Positions 27,569 to 35,488 of a stretch of DNA of 64,000 nucleotides are shown here, one piece after another. Origin of the DNA: Pararobbsia silviterrae (GTDB lineage Bacteria > Pseudomonadota > Gammaproteobacteria > Burkholderiales > Burkholderiaceae); the NCBI RefSeq assembly GCF_003628125.1, contig NZ_RBZU01000016.1, positions 55,024 through 119,023 of the forward strand. Reading direction: 5' to 3'. The translations under genes and the position numbers were made by a program. Under the pieces are notes generated by a model. It was not told where the DNA came from. It saw only the letters and a list, made by a program, of their open reading frames with translations, and did not search any database. The stretch's first letter is position 1, and every line of letters starts with the position of its first letter.

Positions 27569-27736
27569 GCGGCGCGCGTGTGATGAGCGGCGTGGCCAGG
27601 CGGTGTCCGGCTCGCGCGGAACGTGTCGCGGCAAGGCATCCGGGCGATCCGCTCACCGTCTGATCGATGTGGGTACCGGGTTCGATGCAAACGGCAAGTC
27701 TGTCCGATGTGCGGGTCGATTCGACGCGGATCTCGA

Positions 27737-28090
27737 TCAGCTGGAGTCGTCCGTGTCGGAGCGGCCATGGCCACCTGCGCCCGGAGGGCCCGTGGGCCGG
27801 CGACGGCGCGTGATCACGGTCGACGATGTGTGCTCGTCGCGAGGACGATCGCGCGTGGAAGGCGGCCGCGTGCCGGTATCGACCTGAACGGTCGAGATCG
27901 CGCGCTTGTAGATGCCCTGGACGCCGGTCGGTGTACTCAACATGATCAGATACGCGTCGAACGACTCGATCGTGCCGACGAGACGGATGCCGTTGATCAG
28001 AAAAATCTGAACGCGCTTGCGCTCCTTGCGCAGAGTGTTGAGCATCTCGTTCTGCGGGAAGTGATCCTGCGTGTCAGAGGTCATGGTCAT
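27737..28090 (-). CDS. Divergent Hfq-like RNA chaperone
   Basis: A 117-residue protein with an Hfq core at about 13-70: QNEMLNTLRKERKRVQIFL, NGIRLVGTIESFDAYLIML and YKRAISTV. Compared with E. coli Hfq, the proximal Gln8 (here Gln13) and arginine rim (RKER, 21-24) are kept. The diagnostic YKHAIS is YKRAIS (His57 to Arg63), there is a one-residue insertion before it (STPTGVQG), and distal-face Tyr25 is Phe30. The 47-residue tail is basic and Pro/Ser/Thr-rich. A canonical hfq is expected elsewhere next to hflX, so this is probably a second paralogue similar in concept to Burkholderia Hfq2. An ATG two codons later (28084) is also possible; no strong ribosome site is seen. Confidence 0.8.
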   Translation of the reverse strand: MTMTSDTQDHFPQNEMLNTLRKERKRVQIFLINGIRLVGTIESFDAYLIMLSTPTGVQGIYKRAISTVQVDTGTRPPSTRDRPRDEHTSSTVITRRRRPTGPPGAGGHGRSDTDDSS

Positions 28091-28378
28091 ACCCGTCGTT
28101 TGTCAAAGATTCGGGAGCGCCTGCAATTGCCATGCCGCGCCCGGGACTTCAATGCAATACAAAGGGACGCGCGTGCGCGCCAGAATGGACCGATGTCACG
28201 ACGAGCCTACACCTATTCGGGCGAACCGACCCGCCGACGCCATGCCTAGCGTGTCCTCGCGACGGATGCGCGACGCGCTGCGCGGGTTCGGCCGCGCGAT
28301 CCGTGTCGGCGCGCGGACGCCGATTCGGCGGACCGCCGTGCCCGCTGACGGCGATGCGTTGAACGCGACGGGATCGAT

Positions 28379-29014
28379 ATGCTGACAGCCGTCTTGCTCG
28401 CGGTGGCGGCTTTCGCCGCGACCAACGTCGACAACCTGTTCGTGCTGCTCGCATGCTTTGCCGATGCGCGCGGCGCGGCGCGCGCGGTCGTGATCGGCCA
28501 GTACATCGGATCGATGGCGCTTGTCGCGTTCGCGGCGGTGATCGCTGCGCTCATGATCCATATTCCGCGGGCCTACGTCGGCCTGATCGGCGTGATGCCG
28601 ATACTGATCGGTGTCGGCAAGGCGCTCGAACTGTTTCGCCGCAACGGAGCGTCGATGCATGGGGCGGCCGACGGCGTGAGTCCGTTGTCGCGCACGGACG
28701 GGCGGGTGGGGGCCGCGCGTACGCGTTCGATCGTCTGGATGGTGGCCACCGTCGCGATCGCGAACGGTTCCGACAATCTCGCCGTCTATGTGCCGTTGTT
28801 CGCGGCACGTCCGTTGGCGGAAGACATCGTCGTCGGACTCGTGTTCGTCGTCATGGTCGGCATCTGGTGCGCGCTCGCGAACTGGCTCGTGTCCCACCGC
28901 CTGATCGGTCGGCCGATTCGCCGATATGCTCCGCTCGTCTTACCCTGGGTGCTGATCCTGATCGGATTTTCCGTGATGCTCGGCAACGGCACGCTGAGCG
29001 CGTTCGGACTCTAG
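28379..29014 (+). CDS. CadD-like cadmium-resistance/LysE-superfamily transporter
   Basis: A 211-residue membrane protein with about six helices. Paired motifs at the start of each half, FAATNVDNLFVLLACFAD (about 12-30) and VAIANGSDNLAVYVPLF (about 122-138), are typical of the cadmium resistance transporter family (CadD). Family members have been linked to cadmium or other cation efflux, but substrate cannot be read here. It is divergent from the Hfq-like gene across 288 bp. No metal-sensor gene (CadC/MerR) is adjacent. Confidence 0.8.
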   Translation: MLTAVLLAVAAFAATNVDNLFVLLACFADARGAARAVVIGQYIGSMALVAFAAVIAALMIHIPRAYVGLIGVMPILIGVGKALELFRRNGASMHGAADGVSPLSRTDGRVGAARTRSIVWMVATVAIANGSDNLAVYVPLFAARPLAEDIVVGLVFVVMVGIWCALANWLVSHRLIGRPIRRYAPLVLPWVLILIGFSVMLGNGTLSAFGL

Positions 29015-29071
29015 CCGCTTTGTCGTGACGGTGTGCGTGTGGCCGAATTCAGGGGGTACGACTCGCACCCG

Positions 29072-29134
29072 AGCCCTAAGCCCTAAGCCCCAAGCCCCAA
29101 GCCCCAAGCCCCAAGCCCCAAGCCCCAAGCCCAG
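29072..29134 (-). repeat. Heptamer tandem array (AGCCCYA)8, G-quadruplex motif on minus strand
   Basis: Eight contiguous 7-bp units run from 29072 to 29127: two AGCCCTA, then six AGCCCCA, followed by a decayed copy to 29134. On the minus strand this gives repeated GGGG separated by CTT, i.e. GGGGCTTGGGGCTTGGGG and more, which satisfies the four-tract G-quadruplex pattern with short loops. It lies 57 bp after the CadD-like gene, which is transcribed in the opposite sense to the G-rich strand. Confidence 0.9.
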
Positions 29135-29169
29135 AACCCGCACTTCCGCAGCTCTGCAATCCTGCATCC

Positions 29170-29195
29170 AAACCCTGTAGCTAAACCCTGTAGCT
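29170..29195 (+). repeat. Two tandem copies of a 13-bp repeat
   Basis: AAACCCTGTAGCT occurs at 29170-29182 and again at 29183-29195, followed by a partial AAACCT. It is 36 bp beyond the heptamer array and adds to the low-complexity character of this spacer. Confidence 0.85.
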
Positions 29196-29200
29196 AAACC

Positions 29201-29951
29201 TCACAGCGGAGCGGGGTCACAGGCTATCTATCAGAAGATAGGGGCTTGCGACGATCGTCGACCGATGCACGCGAGATCCGGCGTACGCAGCCGCCAGGTG
29301 AGGCCCAAGATGGCCGATTGACCGTGTCGCGGGCCCACGAAGTCGACGTCGTCGCCGATGTCGTCGACGGAGGCGGACCGATTATTTTGCGTCCCAAATC
29401 TACCGGTAGATAGAAAATCGCGCGTGTATCTCGAAAAAGTGGGGGCATCGATGCACGCGCAGTCGCACACCGAGGTAGGGGCCGCGCGAGTCGAGCGCGA
29501 TGCGCCGCGCGCCACACGAGCCGACGTCCCGCGTTCGTCCGACGCCCCCATCCTCGGGCCTTCGCACGAGTTCCGGGGGATACCTTGCCGTCCTCGGCGA
29601 CGGGCCGAGCCGCCTCGCTTCGGTGATTCCGCGCGACATCCGCATCGACGAGACACGCTTCGTCACGCGGGAAGTCGGTCAAGGGGTTCGATTCAGACCA
29701 ATCCTAATAAACTTTCGGGTTGTGATGGGCGGCAAGATTTTTTCTAATGAGTGCCTCGCATGAGCGATTTGTGTTTTGACCCAGGCACCGACGCGACGGC
29801 GCGCGATTGACGCGAAGCAAACGATCGCGTCCTGGCGTTCCGGGCGGTGCCCGGGCCGAGCCGAGCGGCCACGATCGGCCATTCAAGAGGCGGAGGCGTG
29901 TCGTCACACGGCATCCCCTCGCAGCATTTCCGGACGCTATGGAGAAAAGCT
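29201..29951. other. Gene-poor spacer between the CadD-like transporter and response regulator
   Basis: About 750 bp (937 bp counting the repeats) with no gene I can support. Reading frames exist on both strands but show mixed codon use and no recognisable family. It holds a perfect 14-bp palindrome ATCTACCGGTAGAT (29398-29411) and an AT-rich stretch around 29698-29790 that probably contains the promoter of the response regulator. One minus-strand segment with coding-like character is listed separately. The spacer may be the scar of an old insertion or deletion. Confidence 0.5.
29231..29398 (-). pseudogene. Possible decayed 3' end of a coding region
   Basis: The minus-strand frame ending in TGA at 29231 reads about 55 residues with GC-rich third positions and an orderly composition (SVDDIGDDVDFVGPRHGQ, SAILGLTWRL). 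Upstream of 29398 the frame turns Arg/Ser-rich and loses this character, exactly at a 14-bp palindrome. The phrase ILGLTWRL is reminiscent of the last strand of an outer-membrane barrel, but I do not recognise a family. It could equally be chance in GC-rich DNA. Confidence 0.25.
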
Positions 29952-30647
29952 ATGTGCGCACTACGGGAAGATCCGTGCGGCGAGGCGGATATGTCGCCCG
30001 TTGTTGACATCATCATCGCGGACGATCATCCGGTCGTTCTCGCAGGCGTCGAGAAGACCATCGAAGCGTGCGAGGGACGCCGCGTCGTGGCTGTTGCGCA
30101 GTCGATCGGCGGTTTGTTCGATGCGCTCCGGCTCTATCGCTGCGACATCGTCGTCAGCGACTTCTCATTTTGCGGCGATCCCGAACCCGACGGTCTCATG
30201 ATGCTCGAGCGTCTTTCGCGCTCGTATCCGCACGTGAAGATCATCGTACTGTCCCAACACGACGATCTCGTTCGAGTCAAACGCATCATGACGATTGCCG
30301 CGGGGTTCGTGAGCAAGACGACGGGTATCGCCTGTTTGCCGGACGCGATCGACGAAGTGCTGCAAGGATGCAAATTCGTCGATACGCGCACGGCCAAGCT
30401 GCTGCTTGGCCATATGTTCGAGCGGCGACGCGAGGGCGTCGGCGACGAGCCCTTGACGATGCGTGAAATGGAAGTCATGCGCCTCTACTCGCGCGGGATG
30501 ACCGTCACCGAGATCGCGCATTGCACGCGACGCAGCCTCAAGACGATCAGCGCTCAGAAGCAGAGCGCGATGAAGAAGCTCGGCGCACGGACCGACGTCG
30601 AACTCATCGACGCGTTCAAGATCGCGGGCGGCGTGGCGAGCGCCTGA
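29952..30647 (+). CDS. Orphan NarL/RcsB-type response regulator
   Basis: A 231-residue two-domain regulator. The receiver keeps Asp24-Asp25 (IIADDHP), the phospho-acceptor Asp70 (IVVSDFSF), Ser101 (IVLSQHD) and Lys122 (FVSKTTG), so phosphorylation is plausible. The C-terminal LuxR-type HTH (about 166-225) reads LTMREMEVMRLYSRGMTVTE and LKTISAQKQSAMKKLGARTD, closest in style to RcsB, BvgA or EvgA. ATG 29952 sits seven bases after GGAG; ATG 29991 (MSPVVDI) is an alternative. No histidine kinase is nearby, so its partner is elsewhere. Confidence 0.88.
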   Translation: MCALREDPCGEADMSPVVDIIIADDHPVVLAGVEKTIEACEGRRVVAVAQSIGGLFDALRLYRCDIVVSDFSFCGDPEPDGLMMLERLSRSYPHVKIIVLSQHDDLVRVKRIMTIAAGFVSKTTGIACLPDAIDEVLQGCKFVDTRTAKLLLGHMFERRREGVGDEPLTMREMEVMRLYSRGMTVTEIAHCTRRSLKTISAQKQSAMKKLGARTDVELIDAFKIAGGVASA

Positions 30648-30706
30648 CTCGCGGGGCAATCGGAAGCAGCGGAACACGCACGGGTGAGCCCGCGCGTATA
30701 CCGCGC

Positions 30707-32158
30707 TTAGCGGACGCGCGCGCCGACGGATGCGTGCTGGAAGAAGCGGCCGAGTTCGGCCGCGAGTTCGTTGAGCGCAGACATCTCTTTCGGCGTGATC
30801 TTGCGGACCGTGCTCGCGTGCGTCCAGTCGCCATAGACGAGCCCGACCGTCGTCGTGTTCACGCGCACGGGCAACAGCACGAACGCATGCGCGTCAGGCA
30901 GCGCATTGCGGAACCACGACGGGATATGGGCGGCGATCTTCGCCTCGCGCGCCTGCTCGATGAAGATGCCGACCGAGTTCGCGATCGCGAGATGAAACAC
31001 GTCGGGGGCGAACGACTCCGGGAACCGAAGCATCGGCAGCACGCGATTGACGTTCGATCCCGCGCCGAGCCGCGCCTCGAACGCCTGATGCTCGGCAAGC
31101 CGTTCGAACACGATAACCCGCGCCATGCCCATCGCCGCGAGGATCGTTTCGGACGCAAGCGTCTGCACGGGCTTGAGCGCGTGATTCGAGCGCAGCGTCC
31201 GGAGCTCGACGATGCCCGCCTGCAGGCGCGCTTCGGGATCGACCGGCCGTGCGGCCGCTGCCGAGTTGCTGCGCAGATTGCCGATCTCGTCGAGCAGGTT
31301 GTTGGCCGTTTCTTCCTCGGACAGCGAGACCGTGAGTTCGACGAGTTGCTCGGGGGTCATCGCGAGCGTGTCGGAATGCGCGCGCGCGAGGTCGCCGAGC
31401 AGAATCTGACGCAGGTCCTCGTCGAGGTCGCGATTCGCCATGATCTCGGAGACGGCGGTCGAATAACCCGTGACCGACTGCAGCCATTGATGATGCGACG
31501 GCGGCGATGACGCCGGCTCGGTCGGACTCCGCATGCCGGTCCGGATCGCATCGGGCAGACGCCAGCGCGCGGCGGCTTCCTGGCCCAATTGCTCGAACGT
31601 GATGCCGAGCACGTCGGCGCAGACCTCTTCCTCGCTGCGTTCCTCGCGCGCCGAGCGAAGCTGAATTTCGCGCCACTCGTCCTCGAGATAAAACACGACG
31701 AGCAGCTTCCCGACCTGACGCATCAGCGTGCAGACGACCGCTTCTTCGCGCGCGGCTTTCTTGCTGCGGTCCGCCACATGCCGCGCGACATGGCTCGACA
31801 ACATGGTCCGGCTCAGTTCGAGTTGCGCGTCGATTCGATTGCTGCGCGCGCTCGAGAAATGGTCGAGCAGTTTGAGGCCGACGGCCAGGTGACCGACGGC
31901 CTCGATGCCGAGAATCATCAACGCGCGCGAGACGGTCGTCACGTTGCCGCCGAATGCCGAATACATCGCCGAGTTGGCGAGGCGAATGACCTTCTGCGTC
32001 AATGCGAAATCCGAGAGGATCACATTGACGAGCGCGGTGAAATCGAAGTCCCGCGTATCCATCGCGGAGACCGCAGCCTGTACCGACTGGGACAGCATAG
32101 GGAAATCACCGCGGTCGCTGAAGCGAGCCCAGACCTTGTCGATCGGTGAGCTGCTCAT
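30707..32158 (-). CDS. HDOD-domain signalling protein with C-terminal GAF-like region
   Basis: A 483-residue cytoplasmic protein. An HDOD domain spans about 15-215 (FPMLSQSVQAAVSAMD, ALTQKVIRLANSAMYSAFGG, SRALMILGIEAVGHLAVG, TLMRQVGKLLVVFYLEDEW). The C-terminal half (about 310-470) looks like a GAF-type sensor, with ILAAMGMARVIVFERL and AFVLLPVRVNTTTVGLVYGDW. HDOD proteins act in bacterial signalling, often around c-di-GMP or motility, with no catalytic metal site. It is 38 bp downstream of the GGDEF-EAL gene on the same strand, so the two probably form an operon. It converges on the response regulator. Confidence 0.87.
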   Translation of the reverse strand: MSSSPIDKVWARFSDRGDFPMLSQSVQAAVSAMDTRDFDFTALVNVILSDFALTQKVIRLANSAMYSAFGGNVTTVSRALMILGIEAVGHLAVGLKLLDHFSSARSNRIDAQLELSRTMLSSHVARHVADRSKKAAREEAVVCTLMRQVGKLLVVFYLEDEWREIQLRSAREERSEEEVCADVLGITFEQLGQEAAARWRLPDAIRTGMRSPTEPASSPPSHHQWLQSVTGYSTAVSEIMANRDLDEDLRQILLGDLARAHSDTLAMTPEQLVELTVSLSEEETANNLLDEIGNLRSNSAAAARPVDPEARLQAGIVELRTLRSNHALKPVQTLASETILAAMGMARVIVFERLAEHQAFEARLGAGSNVNRVLPMLRFPESFAPDVFHLAIANSVGIFIEQAREAKIAAHIPSWFRNALPDAHAFVLLPVRVNTTTVGLVYGDWTHASTVRKITPKEMSALNELAAELGRFFQHASVGARVR

Positions 32159-32196
32159 AGGAACCCAGTTGCCAAGCGGCTTAACATCGTGCTTTG

Positions 32197-34131
32197 TTAT
32201 TTTCCGTGTACGTCGTGGATCGCGAGTGCGTGCGACCTGAATTTTTCTTGCAGCTCATGCGCCGGAAGCGCCTTGCATAGCAACCAACCCTGTATATGGC
32301 CACATCCGAGCCGAATCAGCAAGCTCCGTTGCGCTTCTGTTTCAACGCCTTCGGCGACGAGCCTCAGATTCAGCGTCTTCGCCAGCGCCGCGACCGCCGT
32401 GACGATCGCCTGGTCGTTTCGCGACTCCGAGAGATTCTCGACGAAACTGCGGTCGATTTTGAGTTCGGTGAGCGGGAAGCGCTGCAGATACGCAAGACTC
32501 GAATACCCCGTGCCGAAATCGTCGACCGCGAACCGGATGCCGATCTCCGCGAGCGCTTCGAGCAGCACGCGCGCACGTTGCGGATCGTGCATGAGCACGC
32601 TTTCCGTGATTTCGAGCACGAGCCGATGCGGCTCGATGCCCGTGAGCTGCAGCGTTTCGCGCACGGTCGCGGCAAACCCGGCCTCCCGGAATTGCTGTGC
32701 CGACACGTTGACCGCGACGTATTCGAGCCGCATGCCGAGCGAGTCCCAGAGCGCGAGCTGCATGCACGCGGTCTTGAGCGCCCACGCGCCGAGATAATTG
32801 ATCAGCCCCACGGCCTCGGCGAGCGGAATGAACGTCGACGGCGGCACCAGACCCCGCTTCGGGTGATGCCAGCGCATCAGCGCTTCGACGCCGACGACAT
32901 TGCGCGAATCGATACGCGCGATCGGCTGATAGTGCAGTGAAAACTCGCCGTTGCGCACGCCTTCATAGAGCTCGGCTTCAAGCTTGAGCTTGTCGGCCGC
33001 CTCGGGGTCGCGCTGGTCGACGAAGAACATCAGCGTGTTGCCGCCGAGGCGCTTGGCGCGATAGAGCGCCTGGTCCGCGCCGCGCAGCAATTGGCGCTCG
33101 TCCGAGCCGACCTGTTCGCTCAACGCGATCCCGATACTCGCCGCGATATGCAGCGATTGTCCTTCGTACGAGTAGGGTTGCGAGATCGCCGCGATCAGGC
33201 GGCGCGCAAGCGTTTCGCTGCTCCGCGCGTCGGCGCTGCGCCGGCTCATCACGACGAACTCGTCGCTGCCGGTCCGCGCGACGATGTCGTCGGGGTCCAC
33301 GCTCGCCATCAGCCGCTCGGCCGTGAGCTTGAGCATCATGTCGCCCGCTTCGTAGCCGAGCGCATTGTTGATCCGCTGGAATGCGTCGAGATCGATCGAC
33401 AACAGCGCGACGCGCACATCGCCGCGCGATGCGTCCGCAAACACGCGTTGCAGGCGCCGCTGGATCGACACGAGATTGTCGAGTCCCGTCAGCGCGTCGT
33501 GTTCGGCCTCGAAGCGCAGGCGTTCCTGACGGATCGCCCACGCCGAGATATCCGACGCCGAGATCGCGAAGCCGACGAGCGCGTTGTCCTCGCGCAGCGG
33601 CGCGACGCGCAAATTGACCCACCCGGGGTAGGTCAACGATTTGTTCATGCGCAGCGTGCAGCCGATCGGCTCGGCACTTTCACGGGCTTGCGCGATCGCG
33701 TCGGACAGCAGTGGCGCATCGGCGTCGGGCACGAGCGCGGTGAGCGAGGTCGCCTCGAGGAACGCGCGGTGATAGCCCATGAACCGCAGGCCGGCTTCCG
33801 AGATGTAGGTAAAGCGCAGATCGAGATCGACCTGCGCCAGAAAGTCGATCCCTTCGACCGTGTGTTCGCCGAGTACGTAGGGCGCGTGGCTGCGCGTTTC
33901 AACGATGTCTTCATCGCCGATACGCCCGCCCATGCGTCGCGCGACAGGCGGCGTCGCGCTTTCGCGGCCGCCGAACGGGGCGAGCCGCGAGACGGCGCGA
34001 AACAGGCCCGCCAGCGACGACGGCGACGCGTCGGCCGACGGGGCGGCGTGAGAGGCGGCGGCAGGGCGGCTTTCCGGCCGCGAGGCGTCGGCGCTGACCG
34101 GCACCGGACCGGGTACGGCACGGTCGTTCAT
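32197..34131 (-). CDS. PAS-GGDEF-EAL protein, likely c-di-GMP phosphodiesterase
   Basis: A 644-residue signalling protein: disordered N-terminus (1-85), PAS (about 90-198), GGDEF (about 210-370) and EAL (about 385-635). The GGDEF site reads TGSDEF, with Ser for the second Gly, so cyclase activity is doubtful. The EAL site is complete: GVEALMRW, AVNVSAQQF, EITES, DDFGTGYSS, LKIDRSFV, VAEGVE and GHIQGWL. A GTG at 34212 would add 27 residues, but those codons lack the GC-rich third positions of the rest, so ATG 34131 is preferred. No membrane segment is seen. Confidence 0.9.
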   Translation of the reverse strand: MNDRAVPGPVPVSADASRPESRPAAASHAAPSADASPSSLAGLFRAVSRLAPFGGRESATPPVARRMGGRIGDEDIVETRSHAPYVLGEHTVEGIDFLAQVDLDLRFTYISEAGLRFMGYHRAFLEATSLTALVPDADAPLLSDAIAQARESAEPIGCTLRMNKSLTYPGWVNLRVAPLREDNALVGFAISASDISAWAIRQERLRFEAEHDALTGLDNLVSIQRRLQRVFADASRGDVRVALLSIDLDAFQRINNALGYEAGDMMLKLTAERLMASVDPDDIVARTGSDEFVVMSRRSADARSSETLARRLIAAISQPYSYEGQSLHIAASIGIALSEQVGSDERQLLRGADQALYRAKRLGGNTLMFFVDQRDPEAADKLKLEAELYEGVRNGEFSLHYQPIARIDSRNVVGVEALMRWHHPKRGLVPPSTFIPLAEAVGLINYLGAWALKTACMQLALWDSLGMRLEYVAVNVSAQQFREAGFAATVRETLQLTGIEPHRLVLEITESVLMHDPQRARVLLEALAEIGIRFAVDDFGTGYSSLAYLQRFPLTELKIDRSFVENLSESRNDQAIVTAVAALAKTLNLRLVAEGVETEAQRSLLIRLGCGHIQGWLLCKALPAHELQEKFRSHALAIHDVHGK

Positions 34132-34485
34132 CGAGAGTCCAAGAACAGTGTATTCGTCTTCAATTACGGCTGATTGAGCCGGATCTTTAGGAACGCTCGT
34201 TCGAACGCGCACGGTACGAACCCGGCGCGCGCGCTTTGTATACCTACGCGAGGCACATCGATTGCTGAATTGTGGCGCAACGTCGCGTCTTCGGGCCTAT
34301 CCGCGGTTCGACGATCCCGTCGCTTGAAGCGCCTGTAAGGGGAGGTAAGACACCTTCCCCAACACAAGAATGACCTCTCGCCTGCCGGATCAGCTGCATC
34401 ACGGTGCATCGCTGGAATACCACGCTTTGTCGCACATGCGGCTCATTTATTCAAACGGTATGGATCGATAGACAGGAGTGACGTC

Positions 34486-35283
34486 ATGAAAGTGTTCAAG
34501 TCCCTGATGCTGGCCGGCGCCGCGGCGCTGACGCTGGCGGCGTGCGGCGGCGGTAACGATGTCGCCGCGGAGCTGGGTATCAGCAAGCCCGTGGTCCGAT
34601 ATATCCACGCGATCCCGGCGGGTCCGACGGTCGACTTCTTCAACAATAACGTGCTCGCGCAAGGCAGCGTGTCCTATGAATTCGTCAGCGGGTACAACAG
34701 CTTCTCGTCGGGCGCGACAACCCTCTCGTACAACACCGCCGGCGCGGGTCCGACGAATCCCCTCGCGTCGGCCGGCCCCTTCAATGCGGCGAATGGACAC
34801 GAATATACCGGTATTGCACTCGTGAGTTCGACGCTGACGCCCGCGTTGACCATCATCGACGATCCGTTCGACAAGGGGCTGCTCAACGACCAGGCGCGTC
34901 TGCGCGTGTTCAACGCGTCGGTCAACGCGAACGCGGGCGGCGCCGTCGACGTCTACGTGATCGCGGGCAGCGCGACGAACCCCGACATCACGAGCGTGAC
35001 ACCCCAACTCGCGAATGTCGCGTACAACGCCGCCGTACCGGCCTCGGGCTCCGATTCGATCTACGTCGACGGCGGCACCTATGTCGTCATCGTCACCGAC
35101 GCGGGATCGAAGACCGAGCTTTTCCGTTCGGCGCCGTTCTCGCTGAGCAACAACGCCGATTGGCTGCTTGTCACGGTGCCGACGACCGGGTTGAGCGGTC
35201 TGACGGCGGATGCAATCAACCTGCTCGTCGCGAACAACGCGGCAGGCAACGGCACGCTGCTGACCAACGCCGCTGCACAGTAA
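34486..35283 (+). CDS. DUF4397 lipoprotein
   Basis: A 265-residue lipoprotein: signal peptide with lipobox LTLAAC (Cys20), then a Gly-rich linker and two beta-rich DUF4397-like repeats (PVVRYIHAIPAGPTVDFF at about 36 and QARLRVFNASVNANAGGAVDVYV at about 138). The family is found in secreted and surface proteins and has no defined function. A clear Shine-Dalgarno (AGGAGTGACGTC) precedes ATG 34486. The gene stands alone, with 354 bp upstream (34132-34485) in which I see no gene, and a 20-bp palindrome downstream. Confidence 0.87.
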   Translation: MKVFKSLMLAGAAALTLAACGGGNDVAAELGISKPVVRYIHAIPAGPTVDFFNNNVLAQGSVSYEFVSGYNSFSSGATTLSYNTAGAGPTNPLASAGPFNAANGHEYTGIALVSSTLTPALTIIDDPFDKGLLNDQARLRVFNASVNANAGGAVDVYVIAGSATNPDITSVTPQLANVAYNAAVPASGSDSIYVDGGTYVVIVTDAGSKTELFRSAPFSLSNNADWLLVTVPTTGLSGLTADAINLLVANNAAGNGTLLTNAAAQ

Positions 35284-35311
35284 CAGTTCGCGTCGCATGA
35301 CGTCACCTTCA

Positions 35312-35331
35312 GGGCCGGCGATCGCCGGCCC
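35312..35331 (+). terminator. Perfect 20-bp palindrome after the DUF4397 gene
   Basis: GGGCCGGCGA and its reverse complement TCGCCGGCCC abut at 35312-35331. As RNA it folds into a very stable hairpin of about 8 bp, but no T-run follows. It is placed as expected for a transcript end 28 bp after the stop codon. Confidence 0.45.
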
Positions 35332-35488
35332 CGCACATTACGGTATCTTCCGTCCCGTCGGCCGAGCAATGATGCGGTGTGCGGCGGTTGTCGCCGCTTT
35401 TGCGTTGTGCTAAAACCCGAAGCCCACTTCGCACGCGCGATTCGAATCCGCGTGCAGCCTCTTTCGAGGCGCCAACCGGGCTTCACGC

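Noticed and set aside
29072..29134. Heptamer array considered as a CRISPR array or protein-coding repeat
   Set aside because: Units are 7 bp with no spacers and there are no cas genes. The minus-strand frame through it (repeating LGLGAWG) has no start context or flanking homology.
29358..29747. Plus- and minus-strand frames of 60-150 codons in the spacer after the CadD-like gene
   Set aside because: Arg/Ser/Pro-rich, no family resemblance, no ribosome sites and mixed third-position use; only the 29231-29398 segment kept some coding character.
29690..29770. AAGATTTTTTCTAA near 29733 considered as an RcsB box for the RcsB-like regulator
   Set aside because: It resembles the published half-sites but is one base out of register with the consensus, and AT-rich promoter DNA gives such words by chance.
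25744..29951. Genomic island inserted at tRNA-Thr
   Set aside because: No integrase, direct repeat of the tRNA 3' end or transposase was seen, and the FAD oxidoreductase next to the tRNA has normal codon use.
34132..34212. 27-codon N-terminal extension of the PAS-GGDEF-EAL protein from GTG 34212
   Set aside because: Only about a third of its codons end in G or C, unlike the rest of the gene, so it is more likely promoter/leader DNA.
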